Shown here piece after piece: positions 27,519 through 37,515 of a stretch of DNA of 64,000 nt. The notes beneath the pieces were generated by a model that saw nothing but the letters and a program-made list of their open reading frames with translations, was not told the DNA's origin and did not search any database. The stretch's first letter is position 1; every line of letters starts with the position of its first letter. A program made the translations under genes and the position numbers. The DNA is from UBA4416 sp040387475. Lineage in GTDB: Bacteria; Bacteroidota; Bacteroidia; B-17B0; Aurantibacillaceae. The DNA lies in contig JAZKDT010000061.1 of NCBI GenBank assembly GCA_040387475.1, forward strand, positions 6,708-70,707, read 5' to 3'.

Positions 27519-28735
27519 ATAGTCATCAGTGTTTTATAAAATTTTTCAGCTATGGTATCTCTGTTAAAACTTTGTTCTACATATATTCTGCCTCTCTCCC
27601 CCAATTGTTTTCTCAACGCGGGATCATTTGCCAATAATAGGACATTTTTTGACAGTTCTATTGCGTCCTCTGGCTCTGAATATAAAGCGCATTGCCCCTG
27701 ATTCACAAACAGCTCCCTCGCCTCTCCATCTACAGCTAAAATAACAGGTTTCTCCATCGCAAGGTTTTCAAATATTTTGGACGGAATGGCACCTAAAAAC
27801 AATTCTAATTTACGCAAAGGAATAACCGACACGTCACTTGCTTGAACAATTTGCGGCATTTGATTTTTTGATACGGCATCAAAAAAGAAAACGTTAGAGA
27901 GTTGCTTTTCCATTTTAATGGTCAACAACTTTTGTTTCTCCGGTCCGCTGCCCAATAAAATAAATTTGATATGAGGCTGACCTTTTAGTTGATCTGCTGC
28001 TTTTAATATCACTTCAAGTCCCTGCGCCAGTCCTATAATCCCGGCATATAAAAACAGCACATCACTTTCTGTAAAGCCGTGCACTTTTCTCCAGTTACCT
28101 GTTACCGTATATGGATTATAGTAAGATACATCTACACCATTGGGCAACCAAAACGTTTTAACGGACGGAAAACGTTGGTTGATGCTTTTACAGATACCTT
28201 GTGTTTGGCCTGTTACCAAAACAGATTTTCTATATAATTTCTCTTCTAACCGATATGCCAGTTTCAGCATCTGTGTATTAGTCACAACGCCAAGCTTCTC
28301 TGCACTTTCGGGCCAAAGATCAGACACATTAAAAATCAATTTCGCTTTTTTCTTCCGTTTTAAATATAGAGCTGAATACCCTAAAAACAATGGCGGCGAT
28401 TCGCACATGATTACATCAACGTCTCCCACCTTCTTCTTTCCCACCCGTGCGGATGAATATACAAATGAAAAATAATTCAATAAACGCTGAACAATGGATT
28501 TACTTTTTGGCAAATAAATGGAAGTCCGATGAACCGGGATGCCTTCTATTTCTTCATACACATAACTTTTGCCTTCATAGCCCTCATAAATTTTCATTTG
28601 CGGATAATTAGGCATAGCCGTTAACACCGACACCTCAATGCCCAGTTTTTTTAATCGAACTGCCAGCTCAAACAACCTGTTTTGAGGAGCCCCGACTTCC
28701 GGAGGAAAATATTGTGTGAGTATTAAAAGTTTCAA
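27515..28735 (-). CDS. Glycosyltransferase, WbuB-like GT4
   Basis: A 406-residue GT-B enzyme opening with LILTQYFPPEVGAPQNRL, the WbuB-type N-terminus with an acceptor-site glycine loop replaced by GAPQ. The donor domain contains FLYAGIIGLAQGLEVIL and IPSKIFENLAMEKPVILAV with the E-x7-E pair. WbuB relatives add N-acetyl-fucosamine or similar to a lipid-linked sugar. The start is TTG at 28733-28735; no ATG fits. Confidence 0.88.
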   Translation of the reverse strand: MKLLILTQYFPPEVGAPQNRLFELAVRLKKLGIEVSVLTAMPNYPQMKIYEGYEGKSYVYEEIEGIPVHRTSIYLPKSKSIVQRLLNYFSFVYSSARVGKKKVGDVDVIMCESPPLFLGYSALYLKRKKKAKLIFNVSDLWPESAEKLGVVTNTQMLKLAYRLEEKLYRKSVLVTGQTQGICKSINQRFPSVKTFWLPNGVDVSYYNPYTVTGNWRKVHGFTESDVLFLYAGIIGLAQGLEVILKAADQLKGQPHIKFILLGSGPEKQKLLTIKMEKQLSNVFFFDAVSKNQMPQIVQASDVSVIPLRKLELFLGAIPSKIFENLAMEKPVILAVDGEARELFVNQGQCALYSEPEDAIELSKNVLLLANDPALRKQLGERGRIYVEQSFNRDTIAEKFYKTLMTI

Positions 28736-28783
28736 GTTTCTTATTTTTAATCGCTTCTCAACTTCGCTTGAAGTTATATCGTT

Positions 28784-29590
28784 TTATTTTTCTAATTCTT
28801 TAACTGCCTGTTTAAAATTGACGAATTCTACGTTTTGTTTTACTAAATATTCTATCAGCCATATATACCAATCTTTCCATGTTTTGTGAGCGTCAGAAAA
28901 ATAACGATCATGAAAATCAATCCCTAAATAAGGTAAATTAAGATCAACCACTTTATCAATAATTTTTTTAGTGGCGTCACAACTTTGACTGAAGTTCTTG
29001 CTTTGCCATTGTTTGGGTTTTTCAATCACATAGCCGTCCATAATCTGGAATGGAAACTCCCACATGGTTCCTATCTTATAAGGCGCTTTAAAACTCATTT
29101 CACTACTATCAAACTGATAGCCAACTTTTGCCATATTAGAGAACGTATGTTCGTTGGTTCGAATGTAATGCATGCGGGTGCCAAACGTTTGTTGTTTCGA
29201 AATATCTTTAAACAAAGAATATTCTGCGTTTATCTTCTCAAAATTTGCAAATTCAATACCATGAACACCAACATCACAACCCATCTGCAACATTTTATGT
29301 ATCCACAAAGCTGAATTTTCTTTTGAATAATTCAATCCTACTCCGTTGTTGACGCCAATGAAATAAGTAGTGGGCACATGGTTCTTGCTATTAAATTCGT
29401 GTAACGCTTCAATGTGCTGCCATTGATTTTTAAATACATCGGCATGGCGGTTAAGCATTTCAGAAACAGAAATTTTACCCGAAAACAGTTCGATATAACT
29501 TCTCACGAAATATTTAGGTACGATCAGATCTTTCAGATAATGTTCTGAAAGAGTTAAATGATCGATATCGTGAGAAACAATGGCTTGCAT
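28784..29590 (-). CDS. NodB-like polysaccharide deacetylase
   Basis: 268 residues. SHDIDHL at residues 5-11 supplies the first aspartates and a histidine of a NodB-type metal site, and GVHGIEFANF gives a later histidine. DFHDRYFSD near the C-terminus supplies the final His/Asp. The order matches the carbohydrate esterase 4 superfamily, although the classical H-x3-H spacing is not obvious, so activity is uncertain. No signal peptide is visible, so it would act on cytosolic lipid-linked sugars. Confidence 0.7.
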   Translation of the reverse strand: MQAIVSHDIDHLTLSEHYLKDLIVPKYFVRSYIELFSGKISVSEMLNRHADVFKNQWQHIEALHEFNSKNHVPTTYFIGVNNGVGLNYSKENSALWIHKMLQMGCDVGVHGIEFANFEKINAEYSLFKDISKQQTFGTRMHYIRTNEHTFSNMAKVGYQFDSSEMSFKAPYKIGTMWEFPFQIMDGYVIEKPKQWQSKNFSQSCDATKKIIDKVVDLNLPYLGIDFHDRYFSDAHKTWKDWYIWLIEYLVKQNVEFVNFKQAVKELEK

Positions 29591-29621
29591 TTCCAGCCTA
29601 AAAATAGCAAAAAAGAGGCGT

Positions 29622-30527
29622 TTACTTTTTGTTTTTCAGGATTTTAATTAACCGGGGTAGTTTATTAACTTGTAAAAAACTGTAAGTCACGGCTTCTCCT
29701 CCAAAACCCTTGTAAAAATTGGCCAATCCTTGCTTTGAACCACCACCAAAGTCAAAAATGGTGGATTTATCTTCAAAAAACTCAATCGCATGTTTCATGA
29801 GAAGATGCATGCTACCCGAATTATCTGATTTATCGAAGTTGGTACCTTTCAAATATAAGGCATGTTTTCCGTTGCTTATAAAATGGCCTAATGCTTTGAG
29901 AACATTTTCTTTAGAAACCACTTTGAATGTATACAACCTTTCCGTTTTAATAGCATTAGCTAATAACTCATCAAGTAAGCATATAGTTGATTTGGCCAAT
30001 CCTACCTCACTTTCTAAAAAGGGATTTAAATAGTTTTGTGAAAGCTCAATACTTTCCAAACTATTTACTGGTTCAACTAAAAATTTATTCTCAATCGCTT
30101 TGGCAATATTCCTTTTGGTATTTTGATTGAATTTATACCCATTCCCATAATTAAGTGTATACGTATTTTTAGGAGAAATGAACTCTGACTGAATGGTGTT
30201 AGTCACATTTAATTCGATATCAATTAAACGATAATTCTCTAAAATATAGTTAAAAAATTGCTGCTCGATGGCCGGAGTCACAGTGCCGTAAGCACCTAAT
30301 TGAGATGTAAAAGGCGGCTGGGGCAAGTATCTGAATCCGAATTTTGTTTTAGAGGTGATTGGAAACACACTTTGGTAATCACCAATAACGAGCGCATCCC
30401 AGGTGGGACAAGTTGCATTGAGATAAAAAGCTTGAGCAAAAACAAACGGTATTTCTGAACCTAAAATAGCCTGATCCCATTTTTTAAGATCAAGGTCCTG
30501 ATGTTTAATGTACTGCAAACCGCTCAT
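29622..30527 (-). CDS. FemAB/GNAT-like acyltransferase (first of two)
   Basis: 301 residues. The N-terminal half has a GNAT-like fold, and the C-terminal half contains LKALGHFISNGKHALYLKG and FDFGGGSKQGLANFYKGFGG, typical of FemAB-like transferases that use aminoacyl-tRNA or acyl donors. The start is set to ATG 30527 (minus strand), which overlaps the previous stop by one base; the TTG just before it is less likely. It lies next to a paralogue-like protein of the same size. Confidence 0.68.
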   Translation of the reverse strand: MSGLQYIKHQDLDLKKWDQAILGSEIPFVFAQAFYLNATCPTWDALVIGDYQSVFPITSKTKFGFRYLPQPPFTSQLGAYGTVTPAIEQQFFNYILENYRLIDIELNVTNTIQSEFISPKNTYTLNYGNGYKFNQNTKRNIAKAIENKFLVEPVNSLESIELSQNYLNPFLESEVGLAKSTICLLDELLANAIKTERLYTFKVVSKENVLKALGHFISNGKHALYLKGTNFDKSDNSGSMHLLMKHAIEFFEDKSTIFDFGGGSKQGLANFYKGFGGEAVTYSFLQVNKLPRLIKILKNKK

Positions 30528-31489
30528 CAAAACAATTCTCTTTTTTTAAATTTCAGGAGGATCTCCAGGGGCAGACTCGCTTTATTAACGGTAAAATAGG
30601 GGACTAATTCAGGGCCAAAACTGCGGAAAAATTTTTCTACTCCTTTCAACATAGAACCTTCAAAATCAAAGGTTATACAGCCCAGTTCCTTCGCTTTTTC
30701 AATGCTCCTTTGAACCAAAATGTTGTTTACGCCCTGTACTCCTGACTTTTTGTTTACACCACCAAGGAGGTAATAACAATTGTTTTTATCGTACACGCAA
30801 AACACATTACCGAGCACTTCATTGCCTTTTTGAGCTGTTACGCTAAAAGAGTTTGTATCATCAGCAAACTTCTTAAAAATATTCTGCAGCTCGGTTTCAT
30901 ATATATTAGCGTCGGTTGTATTTAATGAATCCATAAAAAATTTAAACAGCTCGTCTTTACTGAGGGTATTTTCAGACACCACAACACCATCTTTAATGGC
31001 TTTATTGATCACATTTCTATTCTTGGAATCAAAATTAGCTTTAATATCCTCCATTGATTTGCCCAGGTTGATACGATATGTATAATTAGGAATCACCTTA
31101 TACTTTTCCCAGATAAAATGCTGAAAGTCGATGATATTGGAAGGAAAGGCGAGAACGGTAAGCGCACTTTTCTGATTACTAAAAAAGGTACAAACTTCAT
31201 TCATTACTTCTTTCGAAAAATTATTGATGGATGCATTGTTTTTACTGTCTGACCTAAAGAACAAACCGCAGTGCGGCGTGTACGGCGGCAATTTCAAAAA
31301 AGTAAAGCCAAATTTTTTGCTATTTAAAAAATAAAAGCCACCAATCATTTGATGTTCATCTTTGTAAATACCCATCAAAGTTAAAGCCCCGTCATAAACA
31401 GACAGCCATTTTTTACTGGCAAATACACCAATAACCGGTTCGGCCTTGTCGCAAAATATATCTAAATTATCGATTGGTTTTAAGATCAC
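30527..31489 (-). CDS. FemAB/GNAT-like acyltransferase (second of two)
   Basis: 320 residues. A C-terminal GNAT-like fold includes VLGNVFCVYDKNNCYYLLGG and FDFEGSMLKGVEKFFRSFG, the hallmark strand of the FemX/BioF2-like acetyltransferase group. It shares the D-F-x-G-S-x-x-x-G-x-x-x-F-Y/F-x-x-F-G end with the gene beside it, so the pair probably arose by duplication. The start is GTG at 31487-31489. A role in N-acylating an amino sugar of the glycan is inferred from context. Confidence 0.72.
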   Translation of the reverse strand: MILKPIDNLDIFCDKAEPVIGVFASKKWLSVYDGALTLMGIYKDEHQMIGGFYFLNSKKFGFTFLKLPPYTPHCGLFFRSDSKNNASINNFSKEVMNEVCTFFSNQKSALTVLAFPSNIIDFQHFIWEKYKVIPNYTYRINLGKSMEDIKANFDSKNRNVINKAIKDGVVVSENTLSKDELFKFFMDSLNTTDANIYETELQNIFKKFADDTNSFSVTAQKGNEVLGNVFCVYDKNNCYYLLGGVNKKSGVQGVNNILVQRSIEKAKELGCITFDFEGSMLKGVEKFFRSFGPELVPYFTVNKASLPLEILLKFKKRELF

Positions 31490-31493
31490 GTGC

Positions 31494-32588
31494 TTACTTC
31501 TTTTTTATCAAATGACTATAAACGTCAATCATTTGCTTAATATTATTATCCCAGTTATATTTTTGAACCACTTTTTCCCTTGCGGTTTTGCCAACTGTTT
31601 GTTTCAATTCCTCGTCCAACATATATTTTTCAATTTCAACGGCTGTTTGCTCAACGTTGCCAACCTCCACCAGGCTTCCAAAGTTACTATTTTCTATGAT
31701 CTCTTTTAACCCTCCGGTATTAGTTGCAACTACAGGCTTTTCGCAGGCCATAGCTTCAATGACGGACACTCCAAAACTCTCGTAATCGCTGATATTAACC
31801 AATACATCCAACATATTAAAATAATGGGATACCTCAGAAAAAGCAATTCTACCGGTAAAGGTTATGTCGTTTTGCAACTTCAATTTTTTGCTCAGCTTTT
31901 TTAGATGTTCCATTTGCGAACCTTCGCCAATAATCATCAATTTTAAAGGTTGGTCAGGGTGTTTAATTTTCAAAGAAGCAAAGGCGTTGATCAATACATC
32001 GGTATTATATAATGGTTCCAGTGGCTTTATACTACCAATCACAAAAGAGTCCTTATCAAATAACCCTGCTACTTCCTTTTTTTTAAATTCATTCGTATCA
32101 ACCCCAAATGGGATTACCTGTATCGGCTTGTTGGTTACAGGTATTAAAAAATCTTTGATGGTGTGAGATGTTGCGCAGATAACATCAGCCATTCTTAAAT
32201 TGTATTTTAAAATGGCTTTATTGATGAAGTTTTTTTGTGGAAACTTCATGACGTCTGTTCCCCACGCCGAAATGACAAAAGGATGAAAGCCGCTCAAAGC
32301 ACCTATCAATCCGTAACTGGTGGCGTAATGTGCATGCACCAGATCAGGCCCAAATTCTTTAATAACCTTCTTTAAAGAACCAACAAATTTTAAATAGGAC
32401 ATCTTGTTCGATGTATCTAATTTCTCTGCCGGCTCAAATAATATCGAAATATTTTTTTTATTTTGATACCAGGGATAAGATGCTTTATTAAAACTAAATA
32501 GTCCCACTTCTATCCCATTGGAGGCCAATCCTATTGCCCACTTTTCGGTGTGTTCAGAATAAGTATCGGATAGCAACAAAATACGCAT
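31494..32588 (-). CDS. Glycosyltransferase, GT4
   Basis: About 364 residues from the ATG at 32588 (MRILLLSDTYSEH). An upstream extension to 32675 is rejected because it adds a low-complexity, nontypical N-terminus. The domain order is GT-B: HAHYATSYGLIGAL and a WGTDV segment, then FVIGSIKPLEPLYNTDVLI, and the donor motif SDYESFGVSVIEAMACEKPVVAT with its E-x7-E pair. It lies 107 bp from a divergent glycosyltransferase gene. Confidence 0.9.
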   Translation of the reverse strand: MRILLLSDTYSEHTEKWAIGLASNGIEVGLFSFNKASYPWYQNKKNISILFEPAEKLDTSNKMSYLKFVGSLKKVIKEFGPDLVHAHYATSYGLIGALSGFHPFVISAWGTDVMKFPQKNFINKAILKYNLRMADVICATSHTIKDFLIPVTNKPIQVIPFGVDTNEFKKKEVAGLFDKDSFVIGSIKPLEPLYNTDVLINAFASLKIKHPDQPLKLMIIGEGSQMEHLKKLSKKLKLQNDITFTGRIAFSEVSHYFNMLDVLVNISDYESFGVSVIEAMACEKPVVATNTGGLKEIIENSNFGSLVEVGNVEQTAVEIEKYMLDEELKQTVGKTAREKVVQKYNWDNNIKQMIDVYSHLIKKK

Positions 32589-32681
32589 AACAGTAAAATT
32601 ACTAAACAAAATAAGAAGTTTGTAAAATATAACGCCCTTTATAAACACTGTGTTTTTAATAACAAAAATCTCCAAAAAATG

Positions 32682-32689
32682 TATATTTG
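32682..32689 (+). promoter_or_regulatory. Bacteroidota -7 element at the first divergent insert
   Basis: TATATTTG matches TAnnTTTG, 6 bp before the ATG at 32696. No convincing -33 element sits 19 bp upstream. If used, the message would be leaderless. Confidence 0.45.
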
Positions 32690-32695
32690 TAGTGT

Positions 32696-33448
32696 ATGCG
32701 CTTTTCCATTATTATTCCATCCTACAACCAGATCCGGTTCATTGAAGCCACCATGCAAAACATTGTTGCCCTTAAAAAACTATGTTCTGAGCATACAACC
32801 GACCTGGAAGTAATTGTATATGATAATTGTTCGGATACGGAAGTGCAGGCAATTTTAAAAAAATATAAATCGGTAATTGATATACTAAAAGTTGAGCCTG
32901 ATAAAGGTCAGTATGATGCCATTAATAAAGGACTGAGATACGTGACAGGTGAATATTGGACCTGGTTAAACACGGATGATTTGATTGATTTAAACGGTTT
33001 TTCAGAAATCATAACCTATTTAAAGACCAATGAACCTGATTATATTTACGGTGATATTGAAACTATTGATGAGACCGGAAATTCAATAGCAAAAGGTTCT
33101 AGCGGTCATATATCCTTATCATCGCTAACAACACTGGATGCTTCTATTTCGCAGCCAGGTTCTTTTTTCAGAACCGCATTCACTTCCAAAATTGGTGAAT
33201 TGGCGAATTACCGGTTCGCATTTGATTATGAATACATTTTAAGAATATTAAAAAATAATGGTAAGGTCACGAAATTAAATACCATCGTTGCTCAGTTCAG
33301 GTACTACGAGCAATCCAAATCAGGAAGCCAGGACGCCCGCTTTTTAATAGAACAACTGGAAATTGCCAACATATACGGTAGCAAACGTTTTTCTAAATTA
33401 AACCTGATGTTAAGATTAAGGATCATTAAAAGAAAACTACTTAATTGA
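32696..33448 (+). CDS. Glycosyltransferase, GT2
   Basis: 250 residues, GT-A fold. The donor pocket begins FSIIIPSYNQIRFIE, the DxD-type metal site is NTDDLI (WTWLNTDDLID), and the acceptor region includes the ISQPGSFFRTAF and AFDYEYILRILKN segments. It is the first gene of a two-gene plus-strand unit inside the minus-strand locus. The next gene begins with a TTG that overlaps its stop codon. Confidence 0.9.
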   Translation: MRFSIIIPSYNQIRFIEATMQNIVALKKLCSEHTTDLEVIVYDNCSDTEVQAILKKYKSVIDILKVEPDKGQYDAINKGLRYVTGEYWTWLNTDDLIDLNGFSEIITYLKTNEPDYIYGDIETIDETGNSIAKGSSGHISLSSLTTLDASISQPGSFFRTAFTSKIGELANYRFAFDYEYILRILKNNGKVTKLNTIVAQFRYYEQSKSGSQDARFLIEQLEIANIYGSKRFSKLNLMLRLRIIKRKLLN

Positions 33449-34581
33449 AACCGATCAAAGAAATAACCGTTTTCTCTATTGGTGATTCCAACCAATTAAA
33501 AACATGGTCCAACGTACCTTATTTTTTCACCAAAAGCCTGGAAGAAAAACAGATTAAAATAAACCGAGTTAATATTGAGGAAAATGCCTTTTTAAATATA
33601 ATCCATAAATACACTGTATTTGCCTTTTTAAAACTGATCAACAAAAATTCCAATCATACTTACTTTCGATCCGGCTTAAATTATTTTCTCACCAACCGAA
33701 AGATAGAAGCAGCTGTAAAACAGTATCCCGACTCCGATACTCTTTTATTCCTGACCTATAGTTTCAGTTCAAAAAAACAACCCGGTAAAAAAGTGATTTT
33801 ATTCAGTGATTGGAGTTATCTTTATTATCTCACTAATTTTTTAAAACGCGCGCCACAGTGGTTTGAAGAAAAAGCGTTGTTGCGCGAAAAAAAACATATT
33901 GAGCAGGCAGATATTGTTTTAAGCTTGTTTCCAAAATCGCTTGAATTTAATAAAACGCAGTATAACAGTAAGCATTTATACTACCTGGGAAATGTAATCA
34001 ATGGAAATTATCCATTAGATATCAAACAATTAATTCATCAAAAATTAACCAGTAATAAACTTTTATTTATTGGCAATAAAAAGTACTTGCGGGGTGCATT
34101 AAGTCTGATAAACACCTATAAAACGTTTTCAGAAAAAGGAGCGATGAAAGCTGAATTACATATCATTGGAATTACTGAGGAGGAAACGGGTATTCATATG
34201 CCTGGTTTATTCTACTATGGATACCTGGATAAAGGTATTCCCTCGCAAAATGAACAATACTACCACCTTATATCGGAAGCAAGAGCCATTATTAATACAA
34301 ACCCTGACTGGGGTGCTTTTTCGGCAATGACGGAAGCTATGTATTATTTTACGCCGGTAATCACAACTGCTTATCCGGAATTTACTGAAACTTACGGTAA
34401 TAACATCGACTTCGGGTATTATGTCGATCCTGTTTCGGAGGATTTAATTTTTAAAATAGAATCAGTGCTTAGCCATTCCTCCGATAAACAAATAGAATTA
34501 ATGAATAACGCACACCAAAAGGTAAAAGATTTTACCTGGAACGCTTATACCGAAAACGTATTAAAACTGATCAGCGAATAG
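33445..34581 (+). CDS. Glycosyltransferase, GT4-like (divergent)
   Basis: 378 residues with a GT-B-like second half: LLFIGNKKYLRGALSL, LHIIGITEEETGIH, and IINTNPDWGAFSAMTEAMYY, in which the second acidic residue of the usual E-x7-E appears as TEAM. The N-terminal domain is not recognisable by family. The start TTG at 33445-33447 overlaps the preceding TGA (TTGA), so the two genes are coupled. It converges on the GT2 gene at 34571. Confidence 0.75.
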   Translation: MKPIKEITVFSIGDSNQLKTWSNVPYFFTKSLEEKQIKINRVNIEENAFLNIIHKYTVFAFLKLINKNSNHTYFRSGLNYFLTNRKIEAAVKQYPDSDTLLFLTYSFSSKKQPGKKVILFSDWSYLYYLTNFLKRAPQWFEEKALLREKKHIEQADIVLSLFPKSLEFNKTQYNSKHLYYLGNVINGNYPLDIKQLIHQKLTSNKLLFIGNKKYLRGALSLINTYKTFSEKGAMKAELHIIGITEEETGIHMPGLFYYGYLDKGIPSQNEQYYHLISEARAIINTNPDWGAFSAMTEAMYYFTPVITTAYPEFTETYGNNIDFGYYVDPVSEDLIFKIESVLSHSSDKQIELMNNAHQKVKDFTWNAYTENVLKLISE

Positions 34582-35554
34582 CGGCTATCAACTTTATAAA
34601 AAAGTTTCCGTGCTGATACTCCTGAATTTTTCGAAAAGCAATATTATGATCCGTAAAAAGATAGTGCTTCCGTTCCTCACTTAGATTGACAGAGTAGGCT
34701 TTATAAGCCTTTAACCTGAAATACAGCTTGAGTTTGATGGTTTGAGTAAAACTGAGATGCGACCTGAACGATTCGAATTGCCTGCTAAATAAAAGCAGGT
34801 ATGAAAACAATAAAGGTTCAATGTAATGCAATTCAAAATATTTGGAGTCAACGTTACTGCTGGTGGTCGAATCATTATGAATTCTGAAAGCGCACAATTG
34901 TTCAGGAATATACCTTAATCCATACTTGCCGGCAATTTTAAGAACAAATTCCAAATCACATATTTGTTTAAGCGAAGCATTAAAATGGCCGAGCTCTTCA
35001 ATAATGCTTTTTTTGAAAAATATAAGGCTTGGTTCTCCTATAAAATTCATGCAAATATTTTCTACGGCAATTTTTGAAATCAGTTCAGGAGAAAAGTCCG
35101 TACCTTTAAATTCAGTAGTATTTTCAAGAGTTCTCACAACCTTCGTATAATAATTTACATGATCTAAACTCGCATTCCCATCCAATACAAAATGGCGTTT
35201 GCAAACAATCAGTTGGGCATTATCATCTATCTGGCTCACAAATTTTTGCAGACAGTCAATGGTTATATAATCATCCTGAAAAACAAATTTGATCCACTTA
35301 CCTGAACTTAACGATAAACATTTATTCCAGTTACCAACCAAACCAAGATTTTGTTCACCTTTGTAAAAGCTGATGAAAGAGTATTTGGCAGTATATGCAT
35401 CGATAATAGAAATAGTGTTATCTGAAGAACCATCATCACAAATGATAATCTCATAATCCTTAAACGACTGACTAATGCAGGAGTCCAAACACTCTACCAG
35501 GTATTTATCACCGTTATAGGTGGGAATGCATATACTTACCAGTGGATTACTCAT
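34571..35554 (-). CDS. Glycosyltransferase, GT2
   Basis: 327 residues, GT-A fold. PLVSICIPTYNGDKYL opens the nucleotide site, IICDDGSSDNT is the first acidic motif, and FVFQDDYIT is the metal-binding D-D. A C-terminal helical part (about 230-320) is rich in aromatic and basic residues. It overlaps the GT61 gene by 8 bp, head-to-tail on the minus strand. Confidence 0.9.
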   Translation of the reverse strand: MSNPLVSICIPTYNGDKYLVECLDSCISQSFKDYEIIICDDGSSDNTISIIDAYTAKYSFISFYKGEQNLGLVGNWNKCLSLSSGKWIKFVFQDDYITIDCLQKFVSQIDDNAQLIVCKRHFVLDGNASLDHVNYYTKVVRTLENTTEFKGTDFSPELISKIAVENICMNFIGEPSLIFFKKSIIEELGHFNASLKQICDLEFVLKIAGKYGLRYIPEQLCAFRIHNDSTTSSNVDSKYFELHYIEPLLFSYLLLFSRQFESFRSHLSFTQTIKLKLYFRLKAYKAYSVNLSEERKHYLFTDHNIAFRKIQEYQHGNFFIKLIAAIR

Positions 35555-36650
35555 TTAGAAGCCTGTACAAATTTAATTTAAACAATTCAATATCCACCCA
35601 TAAATGATCATTCCCCTGCACAGCACATAACTGATAATAATAATCTACTTTAACCGCACTGGCCAAAGCCCAATAGCAAAAATTTGGCGCGTCTTGTCTT
35701 ATCAGTTCCAATACGCGTGTGTGCTCTTCCATAAACATCATGTTAGTTAAGTTGGCACCGTGACTGGAAACCATATATTTTGCTCCTCTTCCTATCTCCA
35801 CCTGTTGCTCAAATGTATAATCTTCAAAATAAATAATATCAAAACCAAACTGCCTCACTACATCTATAACAGAGTCTTCATTTACAATTTTTCGGGCTTT
35901 TTGCCGCCCGCGACTCACATACAGTTTTGTGAAATTTGAAATTCCCGGAATTTTATTCAGGAAAAACTGCCTAATTTCTAAAACTTTGGGTGGATGAATA
36001 TGCCCTGAGCCCACTAAATAATAAGGAACCATAAGGTGCTTTACATTCAGGAATTCATTTTCATTTATAAATGTGATATGATGGATGTTATAATAACTCA
36101 ATGTGCGTTTCATAAATGCTCGGCAATCCGCAGGAAGTAACAACGAATAGTTTTTTTGTTTCAACTCTTCCAGAAAAATCAAAAGCCTTGGCAACGTATC
36201 TACTAACCAATGGTAATAATTACCCGCCGACCAAAAATCATAAATAAGTACATAATTAATCTCGTCGTTTCCTTTAACCCTCTTTTTGAATAAATAATTC
36301 TTTAATATATACAGCAAACCATAGTCGGCCCTGAACACAATGTGCGGAACAGACTGGTAGGTATTATTCATTCCCTTAAAAAGAATAGCATCATAACTAA
36401 CGTTTATATTTTCAAATTCAAAAACGGTTTCCGTTCCACTTTTATATCCTGTATAATGAGCAAACAGTTTCATATCCTCATCTATAAAATTAACCGGATA
36501 AGGATGATCTACTGCAATTCCGTTCTCAATATGCTTAACCATTGACGAGTTTATCGGCTTTATGAAGCCCCGGCGCTCTAAACCGGCATGCATCTTCCAA
36601 AGAACAGCATCCAGAATGGACAAACTTTTATGATATATTCTTTTAAGCAT
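35547..36650 (-). CDS. Glycosyltransferase, GT61
   Basis: 367 residues. The family features are YDFWSAGNYYHWLVDTLPRLL (quoted in part), the YVSRGRQKARKIVNED stretch, and SSHGANLTNMMFMEEHTRVL near the C-terminus. GT61 enzymes transfer xylose, GlcNAc or related sugars. A second GT61 of similar size lies at 38750 on the other strand. Its start codon overlaps the stop of the following RgpF-like gene's upstream partner by one base (TAATG). Confidence 0.88.
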   Translation of the reverse strand: MLKRIYHKSLSILDAVLWKMHAGLERRGFIKPINSSMVKHIENGIAVDHPYPVNFIDEDMKLFAHYTGYKSGTETVFEFENINVSYDAILFKGMNNTYQSVPHIVFRADYGLLYILKNYLFKKRVKGNDEINYVLIYDFWSAGNYYHWLVDTLPRLLIFLEELKQKNYSLLLPADCRAFMKRTLSYYNIHHITFINENEFLNVKHLMVPYYLVGSGHIHPPKVLEIRQFFLNKIPGISNFTKLYVSRGRQKARKIVNEDSVIDVVRQFGFDIIYFEDYTFEQQVEIGRGAKYMVSSHGANLTNMMFMEEHTRVLELIRQDAPNFCYWALASAVKVDYYYQLCAVQGNDHLWVDIELFKLNLYRLLNE

Positions 36651-37513
36651 TAATTCTTTTTACGAAAAAATCGGATGGTGTTTATAAAAAAAATAGATAA
36701 ACGGTATTTGATTTTTGAAAACCAGGATAAATTTTCTGCTTTATCAGATTTAAGTTTATGAAAGTCTACAACAAGATTGGGCGTACTTTTTTTAATTAGG
36801 TCAATATAATACGGAACAGAAATATTAAAGTTCATACGTGCCAAAGTAAATAATTCATCTTTTCGGTATGACTCAAATATTATTTTCTTTTTAATGACCG
36901 GAATGCCTTTCGAGATATGATAATCGACGCAATGATAGTAAGGACTAAACTCGCCCTGATAACCATTATTATCAATGAAAGCGCCAATTGTTAAGCCTTT
37001 CGAGATCAAGTAATTACTTAAGCCAACTTCGTATATTTTGATCACGTCAGAAACATGCGGCAGCAACTTGTGTAAATTAAAATAATCTACTGTTGGCTGA
37101 ATTGCTTTTTTGTTGATGATCAAAAAATAAGATTGAATATGAGGCGTAATAGCGTACGACATTGTGATTCCCTGCAGATCAGAAGTATCCTTACGGGACC
37201 AATTCATAAACTCATCCAATGGTTTAAACAAAATACAGGAATCATTTACCAAAGCAATTTGCTGATATTGTGTTGTGTCCAGCTGTATGATAGCTTTGTA
37301 CCACATGCCAAAATCCCAACCTTCGTTCTCCACTTTAAGTATTGAAATATTATTAAGATTTAAAAAATAATGCGACTCCTCGCTTAGCTCTTTTTCATTT
37401 GTAATAAAGATAGTCTCAGAAAAATAAGGGATAATATTCTCAAGGTAAACCCTCACATAGTAGGGAATATCCGGTTGATTAAAATATGAACTGAATAAAC
37501 AGATCGATTTCAT
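36650..37513 (-). CDS. Rhamnan synthesis protein F (RgpF)-like glycosyltransferase
   Basis: 287 residues with the characteristic centre GWDFGMWYKAI followed by IALVNDSCILFKP, the RgpF family (Pfam PF05045) landmark. The N-terminus ICLFSSYFNQPDIPYYV also matches. RgpF enzymes extend rhamnan backbones or modify cell-wall polysaccharide; no dTDP-rhamnose genes (rmlABCD) are in the window, so the sugar is uncertain. It is coupled to both neighbours by overlaps of a few bases. Confidence 0.83.
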   Translation of the reverse strand: MKSICLFSSYFNQPDIPYYVRVYLENIIPYFSETIFITNEKELSEESHYFLNLNNISILKVENEGWDFGMWYKAIIQLDTTQYQQIALVNDSCILFKPLDEFMNWSRKDTSDLQGITMSYAITPHIQSYFLIINKKAIQPTVDYFNLHKLLPHVSDVIKIYEVGLSNYLISKGLTIGAFIDNNGYQGEFSPYYHCVDYHISKGIPVIKKKIIFESYRKDELFTLARMNFNISVPYYIDLIKKSTPNLVVDFHKLKSDKAENLSWFSKIKYRLSIFFINTIRFFRKKN

Positions 37514-37515
37514 GT

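Noticed and set aside
31588..32166. Plus-strand frames over the GT4 gene
   Set aside because: Antisense shadows of a well supported glycosyltransferase.
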